Source: Linnemannia hyalina (Eukaryota; Mortierellomycota; Mortierellomycetes; Mortierellales; Mortierellaceae). Taken from it: a stretch of 64,000 nt of DNA. The translations under genes and the position numbers were made by a program. Below, piece after piece: positions 29,901 through 41,908 of the stretch; positions within the stretch are counted from its first letter, which is position 1; each line of letters begins with the position of its first letter. The notes below the pieces were generated by a model. The model did not search any database, was not told the DNA's origin, and saw only the letters and a list, made by a program, of their open reading frames with translations. The stretch covers positions 1 through 64,000 of the forward strand of contig JAHRHY010000024.1 of NCBI GenBank assembly GCA_019671135.1. Reading direction: 5' to 3'.

Positions 29901-32900
29901 ATGTCCACCGCACTCACGCCAACAATACAACGAAACAGAGCAGCAAGGCACATTCAACAACTGTCTTCGTTTTGCTCAGTATGCTGCAAGGAGCTTTACC
30001 CTGATGAAAAGCACCGTCTGAGGGCGGCTGACAATATCCAAGTCAACTTCGATGATCTGCCTTGGCCCTGCTTGCAATACGGGGCTGAGCCATGTAGAAT
30101 TGGGCAGGATTATGTCGCATGCGCCACTCATCAAAAACTCACCGCGACATCCATTCAGCTGGTAAGAAAAAAAAACCAAAACATGACATCATAGATACAT
30201 GTGCACTGGGTCATTATTTTCCCTTTTTTCTGTTTACGTGTGTGTCGTTGTGCCTACATGTTTCTATGCATGGTTACTTAAACAAGTTGGCTGGCGTTTT
30301 ACTTGGATATCATCTAGATGGACTATATCAACACCAACTGGCCAAACCCCATGGCCACACCAGCAGCTGATGGTGGATATGACGTTCAAGAGACGCCAGA
30401 CGAGCTCGTTGGAATCTCTTGGAACGAGTGGAAATACTTGTGTCGCGTGATGACATTCTCGACCCTCACCACTCCTCATAGGTCGAGCCAAGGTGACGCC
30501 CGCATGGCTTTTCCAGAGCTGAGCGGTCGGGTTTCCATCTATCGGAGCAAGCATTTTCTGGGACTTTCCGAGGTTGTGGATGGGCAACCTACCATTGCTC
30601 TGGACCCAACGGAGGAAGGACAGGCGGTGGATGTGGATCGAGTCCTGACAGCGTGGGATTTTCTTCGAGCAAATAACCACCTCTACGCCAATGCAGTGTT
30701 TGTCGAACCAGAGGATACCGGAGCTCTCAACCTTGCCAACGAACCGCCGACGAACGATGAGGAGCTGACAGAGGATGTACCAAGGGCGCAGCCGGTGAAC
30801 CGTCAGGGGTTTGATACAGAGTTCCTGATGGAGACCGATCCCGGGCCAAGAGCAGCCAATCAGAACTTGGAAAACATCAACATCGGGTTCGACCTCTCGG
30901 AAGAACAACTTGTGCGTTACGGCAACCCAGATCTGCTGCCGATGTTGTTTCCAGATCTGTATCCACTTGGAACAGGCTCGTTCAAGCTTGAGGGGAATGA
31001 TCGGAACCTTGTTGGACAAGTCAATGACAACAATGGTGAGAATGATGTGAACATGGATCCGCCGGACGACGGAGGTGGTGGTGACGCTCAAGGCGCTGTA
31101 CCGGGCGGGGCAGGAGCAGGGCGTGTTGGCAAGACACTGAAGGACTATGTCAAGTATCGGCTCCAACACTTTTGTCGGCGTTGGGCAAGGAACACTCGCT
31201 TCATAGCCTTTATGTCTGACTGGAACATCAAAAAGGCTACCTCAGGATTCCACATGAGAACAACAAGTATGCGCCGAGGTGACAGACCGACGACCGTGGC
31301 AGATGTCTTGAACAGTAAGTGTTTTTTGTTCTTGTCCTTGTTGTTGTTGTTGATGTTGTTGACATAACGTTAAGAGTCTCCATAGTAGAAATAAAAAGTA
31401 TGCATCCTTATAAGCAATGATTAATATGTAAATTAATTACAATAGGACGAGGTGGTTACCGTGAGGGCCAGACTATCCCAATCCCACGGACCGTCAGACT
31501 GGGTGTGGGATATCGGATGGATCTACGACAACGTGCACGAAAGTTCTTTGGCCAATATGGGGCACCCCATCTGTTTGGTACGTTTACGGTCAATCTGGAG
31601 AACCCGGAATATAAAGCCGTCACCACACCAGGAGGTACGATCTTGGACGACATCCCTCGATTTCTCCGAGCCTACAACCGAGATTGGATCGACAAGTGGG
31701 ACTTTATTAGGAGGAACTGGGCCCCCGTGCACACAGGAGGATTGTTGGCATGGCTCTATGTGGTCGAATTTCAAGGTCGAGGGGTTCCACATGTGCATTT
31801 CTGCCTTTGGACTCGAAAGTCCATCGACGAGATGATTGCAGGAAACGTTATCGAGGCGACAGCAATGCCTGTTAGAGAGGACGATGCTGAGAGGAGAGAG
31901 CTAGCGGAGTTGGTCAACACCCACCAGAGACATCGACAACCCTGCACAGACTACTGCAGACGAGAGAGCGCTAATAAGCCCTCAGGCGTCAGATGCCGGT
32001 TCGGGTTCCCCCAGGCGCTGGCAGATACAACAGCTTTTGACCAACACAACGAGCGATACCGGTATAAGCGTAGAACGGAGGCCGACAGATTCATCAACTG
32101 TTACAACGGCGAGCTCTTGCGTTACTGCAGATGCAACATGGACCTGCAGTATAACAGAGGCGAGCGGGCCATGTACTATATATCCAAGTATGTGTCAAAG
32201 CCTGGACAAGTCCACACAGGAGCAGTCTACTTTGGATCGGACGAAGACGAGGAAGGGAAGAAGGCCATTCGATACCAAAGGCTTGGCTTGGTCGAGCTAA
32301 CAATGGATATGCTCGGATACCACTTCTCGCAGATGTCACGGTCCGTTATGTTTCTCCCAACAGACGCCGTAGAAAATCGGCGACCCGTCATCAAGAGGGT
32401 CCGCGACCTGCGCCAACTCGATCCGCAGAGCCGTGACATTGGGCTTGCTGGCGCCTACACCCGATACCTTCTTCGACCAGCCTCAACAAATACGATCAAC
32501 TTCAACCAGATGACATACGTGGACTTTGCCACCAATTTCCGTCAGGTTTATGAAACCGGCGGAACACAATATCAAGATCTCAAGGTACCCAAGCCCCGTC
32601 GCTACAAGCAGTATCAGCCTGGCAATCAGTCTCTGCCATACTGGAGAACTCCATCGCTGACCGACAGGGAGGACTATTGTTTGCACTTTTTAATGCTCTA
32701 CATGCCTACTCGACTGGACACTGATCGTTGGCTGGAGTTCACGCATGCTTCGTCCTACTCTGAGATCGCAAAGGGGTTCTTCACCAACCAGCAACTGGAG
32801 AGGCTCATTCCAGGAATACTCCAAGAGGTTTCTGCAGAGTTTATCATGGTTCATCCAGGCCAAACTGGGCCCCTTCCACCGCCTCAACCCGTTCAGCTCT

Positions 32901-34180
32901 CGCTCCCTCAGGAGTTTATTGTCGATACTCTTGCAACATTACCCGGCCAATATCTTATTACCGGTGCTGCAGGCTCAGGAAAGTCGACGATTCTAATGGC
33001 CTTGGTGGATAAACTCAGGAATGAAGAAGAGTATGAGCCGATCGTCATCGCTCCAAGCGCGGTTGCAGCGCGTCATATCGATGGGCAGACCATTCACTCG
33101 TACTTTGGCCTATTCCGACCGCAGGATACGGCATCTAGGTCAGCCTACACCCTCGATGCCAAGGTACACACCATGGATGTGGTCCGGCACAGGCGACCTT
33201 TCTTTGTTATAGATGAGGTCTCGATGCTCGGTCGAGATATGTTTGAGGGACTTTCTGATGTTTGTAATAAGGTCTTTCAAAACCCTACGGATCAATATAG
33301 ACCTTTTGGAGGAGTGCCGGTGGCGATGTTTGGCGACTTTGGCCAGCTTGGCCCAATTGTTAAGGAAGGCGACCCACAGGCGCAATGGCTTTTCGAGTCG
33401 CCTTTGCTTGGCGATTTCAGAAGGATTCGCCTCAAGACGATCCACCGACAGGCACAAGATCAAGATTTCATCAACACGCTTTCGATCGTTCGGAATGGAT
33501 CCCAGCTTCCCCAAGACATTCACAACTTGGACCGCATATTGAGAGCGAGACAGATTGGTGATGTACAACGTGTACTCGCAAGAATCGTTGATGACGGTGC
33601 CACTTTTATCGCCTGCACTCGAGTCAAAGTCGGCAACATGAACTCCAACTGTCTTGCTCGAATCCCATCTACTCTCTTCCTTTCCAGAGCCGTCGATACA
33701 CGAGTGGGTGGAAGGATTAGTGATTGGCGGCAGGACCAAATTGAGCGAGAGACGGGACTCGACACCGAACTACGTCTCAAGGTCGGCGCCCGAGTGATGA
33801 TCACTGCCAACTTGGACATTCAGAATGGTTTGGTGAATGGAGCCATGGCCGCCATTCTGAGATTTGAGGACGTTATTATTGTTTTGCAGATGGACGAGAC
33901 TGGAGCCGTAATTCGCCTGAGACGCCACACTCAGGAGACATTGGACGGCAAGCAGACTCGAAAACAGTTCCCCATCACGCTTGCTTATGCTATGACAATT
34001 CACCGAGTTCAGTCATTGACTTTGAACAAGATCATTGTGGACTTGTCCAATACATTTGCATCAGGACAAGCCTATGTTGCCCTGAGCAGAGTTCGCAGCT
34101 TGGCCGATTTGGAAATCTTTGACTTTCCAACCCAATGGATGGATATCTTTCCTCACCCCACTGTTCAGCAATACTTGTAG
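29901..34180 (+). CDS. Helitron Rep-helicase (about 1330 aa), apparently intact
   Basis: Three exons: 29901-30161, 30318-31314 and 31446-34180, with GT-AG introns (phases 0 and 1) that keep the frame. The N-terminus has a C/H-rich segment (CSVCCKEL). Next comes a typical Helitron N-terminal region (RYGNPDLLPMLFPDLYPLG). The Rep nuclease domain shows the HUH motif in GRGVPHVHFCLW and the tyrosine box in YYISKYVSKP. The C-terminal PIF1-type helicase has Walker A (GAAGSGKST), Walker B (FFVIDEVSMLG), motif III (FGDFGQLGP) and the final QAYVALSRVRS. Such proteins nick single strands at the element ends and unwind DNA for rolling-circle transposition. No stop or frameshift is seen. The element ends were not identified. 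Confidence 0.92.
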
Positions 34181-34545
34181 TATAGTCCTTACTTTCTACG
34201 AAACAATAACAGTTACTGTCCTGTCTCTCATTACATTGAGCTATTCATTTATTGTTGAAATTAGTATAAGTTTGACCGGAAGCAAGTCAAAGAGGGTGGA
34301 GAAGAACGGTGTGTTTAGTTTTTGTAATTGTAATGTGGAATGATTATTCTAAATGTCAGTGCTATTCTAAAGGTTCTCTTGGAATGCACTCTAGTTCCTC
34401 TGGCTACAACAACCTACTTTTCTTTCTATTTATTGTCCCCTATTCCTCTATACCCTCTTCTTCTCTCTTCTCTTTCATATAAATAAACAATAAAAACAAT
34501 ATTTATTCTTTCTCGCCATACTCTCTTGGTGTGCTAGTTGTTACA
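34181..34545. other. Helitron gene 3' flank
   Basis: AT-rich and without a gene. A CTAG lies at 34534, a possible Helitron 3' end (CTRR type), but no convincing hairpin precedes it, so the terminus is not called. Confidence 0.4.
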
Positions 34546-34549
34546 TTAG

Positions 34550-35043
34550 GAGGCCTTTCAAGTCCAAATTGTAATATAGTATATGTTACATCTCTGCAGA
34601 CCTTGACAATATCTACAGCGACCATTAGAGGAGAGTGTATGTATAATATCCACCATGTAAAACAACCACTGTAACATCCCTTGCATAACTATTCTACTAA
34701 ACACCAACCTATTCTCCAAACAACAAAGTCTTCTTATTTTTCGCACACCAATCTCTTGAATGTGTCCATCTACTATTAAACTGTAACCCTCACTGCAAGA
34801 TTAAGGGTAGTACTTCTTGTATGTGATCATCTAAAGCACCTGTACCCTCAACTGTATTTTTGTCGTGAAATACAGGGGAGAGATTACATTTTAAAAAAAC
34901 ATGTGCTATCTATTGCTATTTTATCTCATGTTCTATTGCCGACTTTAAAGAGATACATCAGCTATGGAAGTCAACACTGTATTCCTTGGGCTTTGGATAT
35001 TTTGTATATGCCTTATTATCTCCTTTGCACATGGAGAGGCCGC
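34550..35043 (+). mobile_element. 494-bp unit, copy E (solo)
   Basis: Starts GAGGCCTTTCAAGTCC and ends GGAGAGGCCGC, with TTAG on both sides (34546-34549 and 35044-35047). No transposase genes are attached, so the unit can exist alone. It is more diverged than A-D and its small ORF is broken. Confidence 0.9.
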
Positions 35044-35053
35044 TTAGAAAAGC

Positions 35054-36216
35054 TCATAATACTGTGCTGACTAGCGGTAGGGCTGGTGGAATTGGATAGG
35101 TGGGGTGTAATAGGAGCAGAGCAAGAGAGAAGAGGCAAGGGTGAGGACAAGGAATGAAGACAAGAGGCAAGGAGAATAGCAAGGGAAAGAGACAAGAGGG
35201 TGTAGGGACAAGAGGAAAGGGCAAGGAGGAATGAGGTTTATTGTACAGAAGGGACAGGGTATTTATACGTCTATGATGTGAGGGATAATGGCGAGGTAAT
35301 AATAAGCAGGGGTAGTGTGTAAGACTGATACACAAGATATTAACAAGGAAGTAAGGAACAAGGCAGCCAAAAGCAGGAGGCAATCTACAATCCTATTACA
35401 CGGGGGTGTCTTCTTTGGGGTGAGGGAGTGAGGGATGTAGTGGATGAGTATGGAGATACTTGCCGACGATGCCTTCGCTCATGAATAGTTCTCTCCGTCC
35501 ATTCTGAAGTTTTGGATACATCAGCACGTAACCCCATAACCGTATCCTCCAAACGACCCATCATTGACACAAGAGACTGGATCTGATCCGGCATAGATTG
35601 ATTCTCCAATCGACTCATCATAGATAAAATAGACTGCATCTGATTCTGCGTAGGTAGATTCTCCAGACGAGATAGAATGAACTGATATTGATCCTGCGTA
35701 ATGCTGAGGGGTGTAAATGAAGCAGGGGTTGCAGAAGAGGCAGAGGATGCAGATGAAGTAGGGGTTGCAGAAGAGGCAGGGGAAGCAGATGAAGCAGGGG
35801 TTGCAGAAGAGGCGGAGGAAGCAGAAGAAGTAGAGGAAGCAACCAATGGACTTGAAATGTCTGGAGTCTAAAGTACAATCGAAAAGTAAATAAACATGGT
35901 TAATAAGCTATAGGGTTTCAATACCAATGGCATGCCAAGACTTGAAATTCTTTATAAACATTGTATCTACCATAACTGAATCAGACATCACTCTGGCAGA
36001 AAAGCGGTCGTTTTCGAATGTACATGTTTTTTGAAGCTTGAGCTTTAAGATACCCTCAATGCTCTCGCATGGGTGTCTATCCTTGCAGCCTTGAATGTGT
36101 CGCTGCAAGTTTCGCTTCGTCGAATGTTTGGCCTCACAGACACAGTAATAGGGCGGAGTAAAGATGACTTCAATGTTGCCTCCTACAGTAATAATGAGTT
36201 TGGCCTTGCTGGACAT
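35054..36216 (-). pseudogene. Zinc-finger protein gene with a solo LTR in its last exon
   Basis: Start MSSKAKLIITVGG at 36216. A phase-1 intron at 35861-35924 (GTATTG...CTCCAG) joins exon 1 to an S/A/T/P repeat frame. Exon 1 holds a C2H2-like finger (YYCVCEAKHS ... LQRHIQGC). Exon 2 has S/A/P repeats, a helical Q/L-rich part (SRLENLPTQNQ, SMMGRLEDTVMGLRAD) likely to form a coiled coil, and a basic tail. The L1 LTR (35106-35400) gives a new stop at 35385. Beyond it the old frame resumes (YPIPPALPLVSTVL) to a stop at 35054. So the change is only a C-terminal swap and the protein may still work. Confidence 0.65.
35106..35400 (-). repeat. Solo LTR, gypsy family L1 (295 bp)
   Basis: Same ends and length as the LTR at 8637-8931, with very few differences. 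No gypsy genes are adjacent. The flanks are G-rich (GTGGGG left, CGGGGGTG right), so the target duplication cannot be defined exactly. It lies in the 3' coding end of the zinc-finger gene. Confidence 0.9.
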
Positions 36217-36354
36217 TGTGCTGCTGTAGAATAAAGACGGGCGGGGAATTGAAGATGGATGATAAGATATATGAGTAAAAAAAGTTACATTCCTTCTTTA
36301 TTTATATTTTTACGGAGAGCATTTTGTAAATATGCATCAGGCACAAAGGGATAT

Positions 36355-36535
36355 AGGGACATCAATGGGCATAAAGGGGCATAAAGGGGCAATAATGGGC
36401 ATAAAGGGGCTACACCGGGCATAAATGGGCAGAAATGGGCATAAAGGGGCAATAATGGGCATAAAGGGGCTACACCGGGCATAAATGGGCACAAAGGGCA
36501 TAAGGGGGCATAAAGGACCAATAGTAGGCATTGTA
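36355..36535. repeat. GGGCATAAA minisatellite
   Basis: Short words GGGCATAAAGGGGC and GGGCATAAATGGGC alternate, within a larger ~66-bp unit containing GGGGCTACACCGG. No gene is supported. Confidence 0.85.
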
Positions 36536-36689
36536 ATATAAACAGCTGGGGAGAGAAAGATGCTGAGAAAGAAGCTAGGATCTTTGAGCCCTATGATAAT
36601 ATATATAATACTGCTACCCTTAATAGAGAATGAGGATTGAGTGGACAGACACTGAGATGCAACAGGCATATAGTGCGGGCCGTGTTAAA

Positions 36690-36810
36690 AAAAAGGGGGG
36701 GGTGAAAAGGTACAAGTTTTCTCAAAAAAACTAATATAATGCCCTTAAGTTAAACAACTGAAAGAAGAAAAAAAAAAAAGAAAAAAAAGAAGAGAGAGAG
36801 GAGATGTTGT
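36690..36810. other. Possible rDNA spacer next to 28S fragment 3
   Basis: A/G-rich run and GGAGATGTTGTTCTTTC adjoining the 3' end of the rRNA fragment. The reverse complement of the same junction is seen at 45526-45545, so it likely belongs to the rDNA unit. Confidence 0.5.
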
Positions 36811-37217
36811 TCTTTCGAACAAATCTATAGAACAATGGGCTTAATCTCAGCAGATCGTAGCAACAAGGCTACTCTACTGCTTACAATACCCCGTTCTATT
36901 AAAGTCGTCTGCAATGGATTTATCTCGTGCTATATTTGAAATTAACATTAGCAGGAGCCTCACAAAGCCTTTCCGCTCTGCAAGGCAGGCCTACGTTCGT
37001 AAGATTCAGGACCGTGGGTCTATTCGTATTCAACTAAAAATGGCACAAGGCGGTAATCGTCGCGTTCTAGCACGGGTTCTGACTTAGAGGCGTTCAGCCA
37101 TAACCCAACGGATGATAGCTTCGGGCCATTGCCTGCTCAGGCAGGCCCAAATACCAATTATCCGAATGAACGGTTCCTAGAGGATAAAGTTCGATTACTA
37201 TTGCAACAATTTTTCAT

Positions 37218-37272
<55 letters not shown>

Positions 37273-37316
37273 ATTAGTGGGTGAACAATCCAACGCTTAC
37301 TGAATTCTGCTTCAGT

Positions 37317-37352
<36 letters not shown>

Positions 37353-37391
37353 AACGTTGCTATGAACGCTTGGCTGCCACAAGCCAGTTAT
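36811..37391 (-). rRNA. 28S rRNA 3' fragment 3 (~580 nt)
   Basis: Covers the 3' part of nuclear 28S rRNA, from the peptidyl-transferase loop (ATAACTGGCTTGTGGC at 37391) to the 3' end (TCTATAGATTTGTTCG). It contains conserved words such as GGGTTTAGACCGTCGTGAG. Small changes are seen, so it is a displaced copy and not part of a working rDNA unit. Nearly identical to 48201-48786. Confidence 0.92.
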
Positions 37392-38304
37392 TAAAACCTA
37401 AGGGAATTTTATTCCTACCTTTGACAAAATAAGCTTTCACCCACTTTCTTTTTGCGATGCGGAGAATGCAATTGACAAGCCGCTAAGAAAAGTGGGCGCC
37501 CTTCTGCACCTTTTAGAAATTAAAGTTTCACGATTATCTTTAGCAGTTATGAGCGGAGAAACTCTATCCGAATCGCAGCTGATTGGACTGGGTACTTAAG
37601 GAGGTAGTGATAGACCACGTTTGAACAGGGCGATGAAAGTTTATTTGTCGCAACTGAATGAATGGTGAAAGTCTATTATAAATTGAGTGGAGTGTTATGA
37701 CGGATCATTATAATAACGAAACGATGTACAAACTCATGTACCTACCTACCACTATAAAAAGGTGTAGTGTCGCTCGTTATGGATGCAACAACCAAAATAT
37801 AAAGCAATCAGTCCGTCGGCGTAGAGGAAGCAAAAGTAATAGTGGTAAGGAGGGAAAGAAGGCAGCAGTGATGGAAATTGAAGAAGGCATTAGTGGTTGA
37901 AGGAAAGCGTACTTGGCAGCGGTGGAAGTGGAAAGGCCAGTGTACAGTATCATAGTATGCATTAATGTCGTGCCACATTCCTCACTCTTTCATTCCTCTA
38001 CCATCATTCCTCACCCTCCATTTCGCGCCCCTTTTCATTTGCATACCACACATAAAATACCCGTACCTGTTGTACAATAAACACCATTCGTTTCTGCCTC
38101 TTCCTTCTACCATCTACCAGTTCCAGTCTTATCACCATCTCTTTCTCTGTTGCTATTACAGCCAGTGGTAAAGGAGACATCGGTGGCGAATATTACCGTC
38201 AAGACATCGAGAAGAAAGTACGGAATAATGTTTTATTAACGTTTTGCTGATCTAACAATTTGTCGCTTGTTGCATAGTGAGGGATCACTCGCCCTCATCT
38301 TTTT
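37392..38304. other. Gene-poor stretch between 28S fragment and Crinkler-type pseudogene
   Basis: Only short ORFs are present (one at 37697-37900, MTDHYNNETMYK, with no domain). CT-rich sequence near 38080-38150 resembles an LTR or promoter leader. Nothing else is identified. Confidence 0.4.
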
Positions 38305-41107
38305 TTATGTTTGAGATTGTTGCTCTTCAGAGCACCGTTTGTGGCCTTTTAGTTTGTCCAGAAAATCGACGTGGCGACGTGGAAAGATCGTCGGAAAGTT
38401 GCTGTCGTCGATTCCGATGGACACACGTTGGAGGCCCTCAAGTTCGGGCTTGGGATCAGGCCGAACAACTTGGAAATTGACAACCTCAGCAGAGTAGGTG
38501 ATTACCATGCTGATATATGTCCCTGTGGGGCAGTAGTCCTGTAGTTGTGGTGGTTGCTGTAGATCAGATGGGACGCTTGTAGTCGATTCCTGTTGCCGCA
38601 GTTTTTGTTGCTTCTCCTGCTCCTTTTCCATCTTCTCTTGCCCCTTTCCCATCTTCCTCTGAATGGCATGGCTGCTGGAAGTTGCAAGTGCCTTCTCGAC
38701 ATCACTTTTCTCAAGAACTTGTCGCAAATTAAAAGTTGGACAAAAACAGGGTATAATAGCTCGTTGATCTTGACCAAAAAAATGATGTCCGGTCCCGAGA
38801 CATGAGGTGTTGGGAAATAGAATGAAGGGATATCCTGATCGCCCTGCTTGGAGTTGTTCTCAACGTGCGCCTTCATAAAACGCTGAGTGGTGATGTTTTT
38901 GTGTGAGATGGCGAGTTTTGGTTGCTTCTCGTCATATCCAACAATGGTCACATCCCCGGTGTATTGATCCGGAAGAGAAATATTGGTCAACAAAGGCCAC
39001 GCGACAACAGTCGACTCTTAAACGTTTCAATAAAGACGGGCGGCATCTTTCCCACATGTTTCCGTGTACCGAAGGGTTATCAGAGTGTAGCATCGCTCGT
39101 TCTGCCGCCGATACGAACGACGGATCCCTCTCCTGGAAGTAGTTGATGGTCGCTTTCAACGCTAGTGGTTCGTCGAGAACAGTCCTTGCGGTACCTCCAA
39201 AAAGTTCGATACGACCAAACGCTGCTTCCACCAACTGGACATCGTTTTCAAGCACCGTTGAGGGAACGTCCAGTATATGATGGTGAAAAAGAAGAGTCCT
39301 AGCGTTTCCCAGATCGATGAGCATGAGATGAAGAGCTCAGGATGGTCGGCCATCTTGGTCTCCAAACTAGAGTGAGTGAGTGGGTGATGAAAAGAGACAC
39401 CAATACATCAGTTTAAAGTAAGTAGTAGTAAGCAGTGAAATGGAATAATTCAGTCGAGATAATAAGGACAACAGCTCACCGGCTGAGTTCTCCGCACAAG
39501 TTTCCTCGGCGCTGTCGATCCTTCTAAGATGTAATCACGGTCTCCGTCTTGTCGATGGCAGTATCCCATCTGCCGATCTCGAGCATTCCCTCGATGCTCA
39601 ATCCTGTCCCGCAGTAGATGATCGTAAGCTCCTTTGGACCACCAGCGTTTCGAAAGCCGTGGAGTACAGGAGACAACCTTCAAGGACATCAAGCAAAATT
39701 TGTTAGCCACATAGTCTGCTAGTGATCCACCAAATGTAGTAGGTGTTATGATGTTTTGTTTTTGTTTCCATAGTGTCATTTTTTTTCACTTACATTGGTC
39801 GCGGATCGGTTTCCAGGTAAGAAGAACGGAATTTTGAACTGCCCTTGTCACTCAGAATCTGTGCTTCGTCCACGACTAGCCTCAACTTGGACCCAATCGT
39901 GAAGTTTGGGTATTGATGACCAGTCAGCAGCTCGCGCACCAACAAGAATACGTCTTGAATGATAGTTGCGAGTACTAGCTCGAAAAGTAAACGTTCGTTC
40001 AACCGCTTAAACAACAGTTTAAACAGGTCCATGAAAACATCCTCGAACATGTGAGGACAAACCTGGAGAACGGCCCAACTCGCACTTGAAAATGTCTGAC
40101 GGCAACCGGGGACTCGCAGACAGTATTTCAGAACCAACAGTCACGAGAGGAAAAGTACAAGGGTCATATTCCTTGCAAAGGCGGTATTCTGTTCAGAACC
40201 TTGTTCCTCCACCGTTTTTTTGTCTATGAAATCAGCAAGCTGGCTGAGATCACCTGATCCAAGATCACTCTTTGCAGCATTAAAAAAACCCCCCATTGGA
40301 GACAGAGCGTCTCAATCACCGATCGAGTTTTTCCGCATCCTGAAACGCCGAACACCGGTAAATCCTGGGATTGCATGCCCTCCAGTCTCTCCAGCAGCAC
40401 GTTCGATCGAAATCTCTCGGGGACAGCGTCGCCAGCTTTGGACGGAGGGACTGGTAAATCCAAGAAGAGAAGACTCGGTTTCGATTCTACTTTTTTCGAG
40501 ACGCCTCGCCGTAGGACCTTCCTTAATTCCGGTGGTCGTGACGGGCAACTTGAATTCGCCTCGCACATACGCGTCCAGAAAGTCAGAGGCAGCAGATCCA
40601 GTCGCAAAGAATCGGTCAGCTATTTTTTTGATGTCCGCCCGGAGGTCACCTGTTGAGAGAAAAATGAAACGATTAGAACCAGGCATTAATTACAAGCATT
40701 TCAATTACAACTAAGAGAGTAATGACGTCGTGTTGACCGAACTCACCAGACAGCGGCGTGCCGGGACGAGAAGTATCCGAGGGAGGGGTAAGAGCTCGAG
40801 CAGGGACTACGTCAGAGTAACGCAAAGATGAAATAAAGTTAGAGTAATGAATGGGCCAGGCGAAAGGCGTAATTGAGATTAAACACAAATGCATTACCTG
40901 GCGGTGGTCGCTGGACGATGATGTGGATCATGTTTTTGGCAGCCTCATCGCCAAAGACATCGCGGAGCTCACGAGTTGCCTTGAGTTTCTTCTTGTCATC
41001 TTTGGGTATATTGTTGAGATGAATTGGCAAGTCGTCGTCGTCATCGTCATCGTTGTCGTCTGCAACAGGAATCGAGACGCGCCAGAGGGTAAGCTTGTCT
41101 GCGGCGA
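38305..41107 (-). pseudogene. Crinkler (CRN)-type gene, decayed
   Basis: Crinkler proteins were first described as secreted effectors of oomycetes; similar genes are numerous in Mortierella-like and mycorrhizal fungi. Visible pieces, from the 5' side: the end of the CRN N-terminal domain (LTLWRVSIPV, an acidic D run), a linker, and a P-loop region (GVSGCGKT near 40330). A DEAQ-box-like VVDEAQ follows near 39870. The long C-terminal region comes last, with several separate frames between 39324 and 38305. It is broken. The first ~40 residues are missing, replaced by a minisatellite at 41105. A frameshift lies near 40520, an in-frame TGA lies at about 40143, and shifts near 39650, 39040 and 38730 follow. 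Introns near 40750, 40640 and 39790 confuse exact counts. Confidence 0.7.
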
Positions 41108-41420
41108 TGTCGCGCCCAAATGGGCCCTTTCCTTTATAGACTGTATATGCAGTTGTGTTCCAAATGGGCAGTTGTGTCCAAATGGGCAATCGCGTCCAAA
41201 TGGGCAGTTGCGCCCAAATGGGCCTTCTCCTTTATGTGCACAATTTTTCCATGTGCCCAAGTGGGCCCTTTTCTTTTCTGTACATGCAATTGTGCCCAAA
41301 TGGACCCCTTTCTTTTCTGTATTTGCAATTGTGACCAAATGTAACCCTTTCTTTTTCCATGTGCAATTTTTTTTTGTGTCAAGTCATGCGTGTAAGCCCC
41401 TTTTTGCATCTGCTAACGTC
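41105..41420. repeat. CAAATGGGC minisatellite
   Basis: Units of ~18-19 bp (CAAATGGGCAGTTGTGTC) and longer ~55-60-bp units (TTTTCTGTA-GCAATTGTG) repeat across ~300 bp. They replace the 5' coding end of the Crinkler-type gene. Confidence 0.85.
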
Positions 41421-41908
41421 ATGCTTGGCCAGGTAAAGCATTCAAGAGAAAAAAAACACTGTTCTTTATCCTTTCCTCAGCTCTTCTCCATTCTCTTCAT
41501 TTATCAAGACCTCAAGTCTTCCCATCACTACCATGGTGGAGGAATCGCATGGAAATACGCGGCTGTAACTTTTTTTGCGTTTTCTTTATTCTTCTTCGCT
41601 TTTATCGTGCCTGCTGTGGTTGGGTCGGTTGTTGCCCAGCTTTAATGCAGTAGGATCCAACAATAACCATAGCCTCGGGCTTCCATTCATCTACTCATTG
41701 CTCCTATTTGGTAAATGTAGAGTGGTTGTTTAAAAATAAAGAGGGGGGATTAGCAAGGACAATCTTTAAAAGGCATGCATATTTGAACCTTTGAATAGGG
41801 ACTACAAACCTACAATCTCGGCGATGACTTTGTCTTTGTTGAAGGAAAGTTCGTTGGGCTCTCCTGCCTGGAAGTCGTATGATGCAACTGCAGAAGATAG
41901 TTCGCAGT

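Noticed and set aside
30264..31169. 301-codon minus ORF in the Helitron N-terminal exon
   Set aside because: Antisense to a frame with clear Helitron motifs, and it has no domain of its own.
34520..34540. Helitron 3' terminus at CTAG 34534
   Set aside because: No clear hairpin 10-12 nt upstream, and CTAG is frequent here.
2443..35043. The 494-bp unit as a true retrotransposon LTR
   Set aside because: No reverse transcriptase, integrase, primer-binding site or polypurine tract is linked to it, and the ends are not TG...CA. The linked enzyme is a DDE transposase.
37392..37640. Possible small structural RNA after 28S fragment 3
   Set aside because: The sequence is GC-balanced and odd, but I recognise no tRNA, 5S or snRNA box.
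40851..41645. 264-codon plus ORF ending in a TM-like helix
   Set aside because: Most of it is antisense to the Crinkler-type gene and the minisatellite. Only the last ~35 codons (WKYAAVTFFAFSLFFF) look protein-like, too little to call a gene.
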